This document shows, piece by piece, positions 60,804-64,000 of a stretch of DNA of 64,000 nucleotides. Positions within the stretch are counted from its first letter, which is position 1; every line of letters starts with the position of its first letter. This stretch comes from Sulfitobacter sp. DSM 110093. GTDB taxonomy: Bacteria; Pseudomonadota; Alphaproteobacteria; Rhodobacterales; Rhodobacteraceae. The DNA is taken from the NCBI RefSeq assembly GCF_022788715.1, contig NZ_CP085170.1, positions 204,357 to 268,356 of the forward strand, given 5' to 3'. The notes below the pieces were generated by a model. The model was given only the letters and a program-made list of their open reading frames with translations, searched no databases and was not told the DNA's origin. Made by a program: the position numbers and the translations under genes.

Positions 60804-61285
60804 CCCTGAAACTCGCCCGTGCGATCCACTTCGACGAAAGCGACCGCAACGTCTTTGCTTCCCCCGCTCGGACTGGCGAATGGTGCATCTCCGGCGGCTT
60901 CGAGTTTTCAGACTGGACCGAAGGAGATTTGACGGGCAAGGCACGTCAGGCGTTTGCAAACGGATGGCTAGGGCTGGAGACCTTTGGTCGGGTCACTTTC
61001 GTCGCGATAACCCAGATCGAAGAGGCCGAGATCACCACTCTCACGGATATGCTCGCACAGCACTTCGTAACCTACTACGGCGCACCCTCAGTCGAAGCCG
61101 CGCGGCCTGTAGCGGCGGAGGAACTCGCGCAGATGGTTGAACTGTGCGCCGATCACGCGCCGAACTGCTTGCTGACAGTGGCGCGCGAGTTGACAGATGC
61201 AGGCGTGCGCGAAAGCTTTCGGATGATCCAACCGCAAGATGCGGGGTTAGAGCAGTTTGCGATCCACGGCGATCTGCCCGAATAG
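60800..61285 (+). CDS. DUF6505 family protein
   Basis: 161 residues of mixed alpha/beta protein (LKLARAIHFDESDRNVFASPARTGEWCISGGFEFS at the start). Last gene of the rightward operon, 43 nt from the convergent tungstate-binding protein gene. Unknown function; found with the DUF4444 gene. Confidence 0.82.
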   Translation: MTLKLARAIHFDESDRNVFASPARTGEWCISGGFEFSDWTEGDLTGKARQAFANGWLGLETFGRVTFVAITQIEEAEITTLTDMLAQHFVTYYGAPSVEAARPVAAEELAQMVELCADHAPNCLLTVARELTDAGVRESFRMIQPQDAGLEQFAIHGDLPE

Positions 61286-61328
61286 ACCACCCGCAACGCA
61301 AAACGGCGCGGATGGTCTCTCACTCAGG

Positions 61329-62141
61329 TCATTCCGCCGTGTTTGCGTTGAAGACAAACAGCGTTTCACCATTGATCTTGTATTCGTTGATCAGAGTCTT
61401 CGCACGGTCAGAGATCAGCCATTCTTCCAGTTTCAGGGCCAGATCATTCTTTACGTGACCGTGCATCTCAGGGTTTACTGGCAAATAGGCGTATTGGTTG
61501 AATAGCACCGGATCCCCTGCGTAGAGCAGCGCCAGATCGCCCTTGTTGCCAAAGTTCAGCCAGCTTGCCCGGTCTGACATGACATAGGCAGGCATTCCCG
61601 ACGCGGTGTTGAGCGCCGCGCCCATACCTGCGCCGACAGCGTTGTACCAGTCGCCGAACTCTACGGGATCCAGCCCAGCTTCGGCCCAAAGCGAGAGCTC
61701 CTTCTTATGCGTGCCGCTATCGTCGCCGCGGCTGACAAAATTTGAGCCGGCGTCAGAAATCGCCGCAAGCGCTGCGGTGGCCGCATCGGACCCGGCAATT
61801 GCCGCCGGATCAGCCTTGGGCCCGATGAAGACAAAATCATTATACATGATCTCAGTCCGGTGGCTGCCAAACCCGCCAGCAACGAACGCCTCTTCCGCCT
61901 TGCGCGAATGTACGAGGATCGCATCAACATCCCCCGCTTCGCCAAGCTTGAGCGCTTGGCCAGTACCCACGACCAGCAATTGGACTTCAAGGTCGAGATC
62001 TGCCGCGATCTCTGGCAGTAGCACGTCAGCTAGACCGGAATTGTTGAACGACGTGGTGACAGCCATCTTCATCACGTCCGCCGCCTGCGCCGCGCTACCG
62101 ATGGCCAATGCCGAAATGGCGCCCATAATCCAATGTTTCAT
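61329..62141 (-). CDS. tupA: Tungstate ABC transporter substrate-binding protein
   Basis: 270 residues with a Sec leader ending near AAQAAD (about 20). TTSFNNSG is the TupA oxyanion motif (TTS...SG), and SRGDDSGTHKKELSLWAEAGLD is the second conserved segment that holds the Arg and Thr contacts to tungstate. It gives the high-affinity tungstate pick-up that would feed formate dehydrogenase. It is the last rather than first gene of its operon. Confidence 0.93.
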   Translation of the reverse strand: MKHWIMGAISALAIGSAAQAADVMKMAVTTSFNNSGLADVLLPEIAADLDLEVQLLVVGTGQALKLGEAGDVDAILVHSRKAEEAFVAGGFGSHRTEIMYNDFVFIGPKADPAAIAGSDAATAALAAISDAGSNFVSRGDDSGTHKKELSLWAEAGLDPVEFGDWYNAVGAGMGAALNTASGMPAYVMSDRASWLNFGNKGDLALLYAGDPVLFNQYAYLPVNPEMHGHVKNDLALKLEEWLISDRAKTLINEYKINGETLFVFNANTAE

Positions 62142-62854
62142 TCTACGATATCTCCTCTTAGAAATGCCCGAGCCTCCTCGGTCTCAGGTTGGTTGAAAAA
62201 CGTATCTGCTGGCCCCGCTTCATGCAGACGCCCGCCAAGCAGGAATAAGACGTCATCGGCCAAGCGCCGTGCTTGACCAAGATCGTGGGTCGAAAGGATA
62301 AGCCGGGTACCTTGTGATTTCGCAGCCTGTAAAATCGCTTCGATCTCACGTGTGGCGCGCCCGTCCAACGCGGCACAAGGTTCATCAAGAAACAACAGTG
62401 TCGGCTCACAAATCAATGCCCGCGCGAGCGCCAGTTTTTGCTGTTCGCCGCCCGACAGCACCGGCGCTGCGCGGCCCAAGAGTGGCTCTAATCCGACGCG
62501 CGTGGCCCATTCCTCTGCCAACTGGTATGCCCTTGCTTTGCCGACACCGCGCAGGCGTAGCGGGTAAGTAAGGTTTTCCAAAACGGTACGCCGCAACATC
62601 ACCGGGCGCTGGAATACGAATGCTTGATTATGTCGTGCCTCTTCCGTCGGGCAAGCCCAATCAATCTGCCCGGCTGAAAGCCGCGCTGTGCCGTGCAACA
62701 GCTGCAACAGAGTGGTCTTTCCCGCCCCATTTGGCCCGATCACAACAGTGGCGCCCTGCCCCCCTAACGTCAAATCTATTGGCCCAACCAAGCGCTGCCC
62801 GCGCCTGCGGCTCTCGATTGCGATAGCTTGCATCGGGAAGAGCTGCATCACCAC
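62138..62854 (-). CDS. tupC: Tungstate ABC transporter ATP-binding protein
   Basis: 238 residues from GTG 62854 (AGAGGGG upstream; ATG 62848 is possible). Walker A GPNGAGKTT, signature LSGGEQQKLALARAL, Walker B TLLFLDEPCAALD and switch His (STHDL). Overlaps the genes on both sides. Confidence 0.93.
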   Translation of the reverse strand: MVMQLFPMQAIAIESRRRGQRLVGPIDLTLGGQGATVVIGPNGAGKTTLLQLLHGTARLSAGQIDWACPTEEARHNQAFVFQRPVMLRRTVLENLTYPLRLRGVGKARAYQLAEEWATRVGLEPLLGRAAPVLSGGEQQKLALARALICEPTLLFLDEPCAALDGRATREIEAILQAAKSQGTRLILSTHDLGQARRLADDVLFLLGGRLHEAGPADTFFNQPETEEARAFLRGDIVE

Positions 62855-63552
62855 CGCCCCTCTCGTTCAGTCCGGCCCAACCAATGGATCGCCAAGTTTA
62901 CCGCGACCGCGAGCCCAATCAGCACGAAACCAAGTGCCAAGGCCAAAGCGAATTCGCCCTTACCCGTCTCCAGCGCGATGGCAGTCGTCAGAACCCGCGT
63001 TGCGTGATCGATATTGCCCCCAACAATCATGATCGCCCCCACTTCACCGATCGCCCGGCCAAAGCCCGCGAGGGCGGCAGTCAACAAAGCACGGCGCGAG
63101 TCCCACAGTAGGGTCTGTATTTTCTGCTTCTGCGTGACGTTCATTGAGATCAGCAGGTCGTGATACTCCTCCCAAAGATCTCGGATCGACTGATGCGCGA
63201 TCGAGGCAATAAGCGGCACAATGATGATAACCTGCGCGATAATCATGGCCGTCGGTGTGAACAACAGACCCATGACGCCAAGCGGTCCTGAGCGAGAGAG
63301 TACCACATAGACGACAAGCCCAACCACTACCGGAGGCAGGCCCATCAGCGCGTTCAGCACCGCAATGACCAAACGCCGTGCCCGAAACCGCTTAACTGCG
63401 ACCAAGGCCGCCAATGGGAGAGCAACCAGGCAGGCGACCATCAAGGCGGACAGGGTCACACGCAACGATCGGCCTGCAATTTCCAGCAGTTCAGCATCGA
63501 GTGTGAAGACAAGCCAGAAAGCTTGTGCAATGCCGCTCCAAATATCGACCAT
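62848..63552 (-). CDS. tupB: Tungstate ABC transporter permease
   Basis: 234 residues from ATG 63552, with GGGGGAGG upstream. About five helices; the ATPase-contact loop is EEYHDLLISMNVTQKQKIQTLLWDSRRALLTAALAGFGRAIGEVGAIMIVGGN. The latter part is typical of molybdate and tungstate permeases. First gene of the Tup operon. Confidence 0.92.
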   Translation of the reverse strand: MVDIWSGIAQAFWLVFTLDAELLEIAGRSLRVTLSALMVACLVALPLAALVAVKRFRARRLVIAVLNALMGLPPVVVGLVVYVVLSRSGPLGVMGLLFTPTAMIIAQVIIIVPLIASIAHQSIRDLWEEYHDLLISMNVTQKQKIQTLLWDSRRALLTAALAGFGRAIGEVGAIMIVGGNIDHATRVLTTAIALETGKGEFALALALGFVLIGLAVAVNLAIHWLGRTEREGRW

Positions 63553-64000
63553 CCCGCGCTGGCCTCCCCCGCAATGGGGCATAGCCCCTCTTCGCGCACC
63601 CTGTCAGGAGTATTCTGGGGAAGCTAGACCTGGGAGCTCTGAAATTTGTTCGGGAGACAGGCTGGCCAAAGATTTACCGTGTCTAATATGCCTGCGGGTC
63701 AGGATGACCCAGTTGCGATTCTGCCGATCTACGAGATGCGGCTCTAATATGGGGAAGAGGGGCTCCGTCGACTTGTTCCGTACCTTCAGCAAGGATAGTT
63801 CAGGTCATGCATTGAAAGATCTCATAAATTCAAAGATTTGCCTCGAGAATCTTACCCAACTTCACTTGCTCAACGCGGCTAATGTTGCCTGTAGCCGTGC
63901 TAATCACGCAAGAATCTGTTGCAAGCAATCCTTCAATGGCATTAAGTAACGGAAACAAAAGCGCTACCGAATAATAGCGTTACTGAGAGCGAGGGCAGAT
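63553..64000. other. Terminal region without a supportable gene
   Basis: About 450 nt, clearly AT-richer than the rest beyond 63600. It should contain the tup promoter. Open frames are short: 62 codons leftward at 63604-63792 (LEPHLVDRQNRNWVILTRRHI...), with no ribosome site or family I recognise. The last bases could hold the 3' end of a leftward gene (a TAA in the reverse complement near 63980). I found no molybdate/tungstate operator that I can defend. Confidence 0.4.

Noticed and set aside
63604-63792. 62-codon leftward ORF near the window end
   Set aside because: No ribosome site, no recognised family and no partner; kept only as a remark on the terminal region.

Overview
The window reads as chromosome of an alphaproteobacterium of the Roseobacter group (Rhodobacterales). 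The GC content is high and genes are densely packed with many 1-8 nt overlaps. There are five TRAP or ABC uptake systems, many FadR-type GntR regulators, and a DUF3305/DUF3306-linked membrane formate dehydrogenase. This placement is inferred from gene content and style; no rRNA or other marker is present. No tRNA, rRNA, CRISPR array, IS element or integrase was seen.

Layout. 1-6.9 kb: end of a GntR regulator, then a divergent sugar-acid catabolic cluster (IlvD/Edd dehydratase, DHDPS-family dehydratase, RraA-family protein; HpcH/HpaI aldolase, 2-oxoglutarate semialdehyde dehydrogenase, 2-hydroxyacid dehydrogenase). It fits non-phosphorylating (Weimberg-type) breakdown of a pentonate to 2-oxoglutarate. 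7-10.3 kb: leftward operon GntR-larE-larB-GntR-NIPSNAP, which makes intermediates of the nickel-pincer nucleotide. 10.5-17.4 kb: TAXI-type TRAP transporter, a TPP-dependent enzyme, a GlcD-like FAD dehydrogenase and a convergent SDR. 17.6-19.2 kb: TetR regulator with an obvious operator, plus an MDR-family reductase. 19.5-24.6 kb: complete urease operon ureD-A-(small peptide)-B-C-E-F-G.

24.7-27.5 kb: UDP-glucose dehydrogenase and a DUF2793 spike/fibre-like protein. 27.5-33.5 kb: amino-acid genes (EutB/EutC-like pair, YheO/DauR-like regulator, ArgE-like deacetylase, aminotransferase, serine hydrolase). 33.6-38.8 kb: the methionine gamma-lyase locus mdeR-mdeA-mdeB, followed by an isoaspartyl peptidase gene cut by an in-frame amber codon. 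38.9-45.4 kb: two DctPQM TRAP systems separated by strong terminators and a striking TACGTA-N4-TACGTA site. 45.5-47.6 kb: a polar amino acid ABC importer.

47.9-63.6 kb is a formate dehydrogenase island. The leftward operon holds DUF3305, DUF3306, a TorD-like chaperone, a small Tat protein, FdhA, FdhB, cytochrome b FdhC, a 41-residue membrane peptide and an NtrC-family regulator that has lost its GAFTGA loop. A divergent rightward operon holds a four-cluster ferredoxin-like protein, DUF6494, an Mrp/ApbC ATPase, a biotin/lipoate-ligase-like DUF4444 protein and DUF6505. It is met convergently by a tungstate transporter (TupBCA order), which suggests a tungsten-dependent enzyme. The rightward operon is the best candidate here for a poorly described system: a dedicated maturation or electron-transfer module for this formate dehydrogenase. 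The last ~450 bases are AT-richer and carry no gene I can support.
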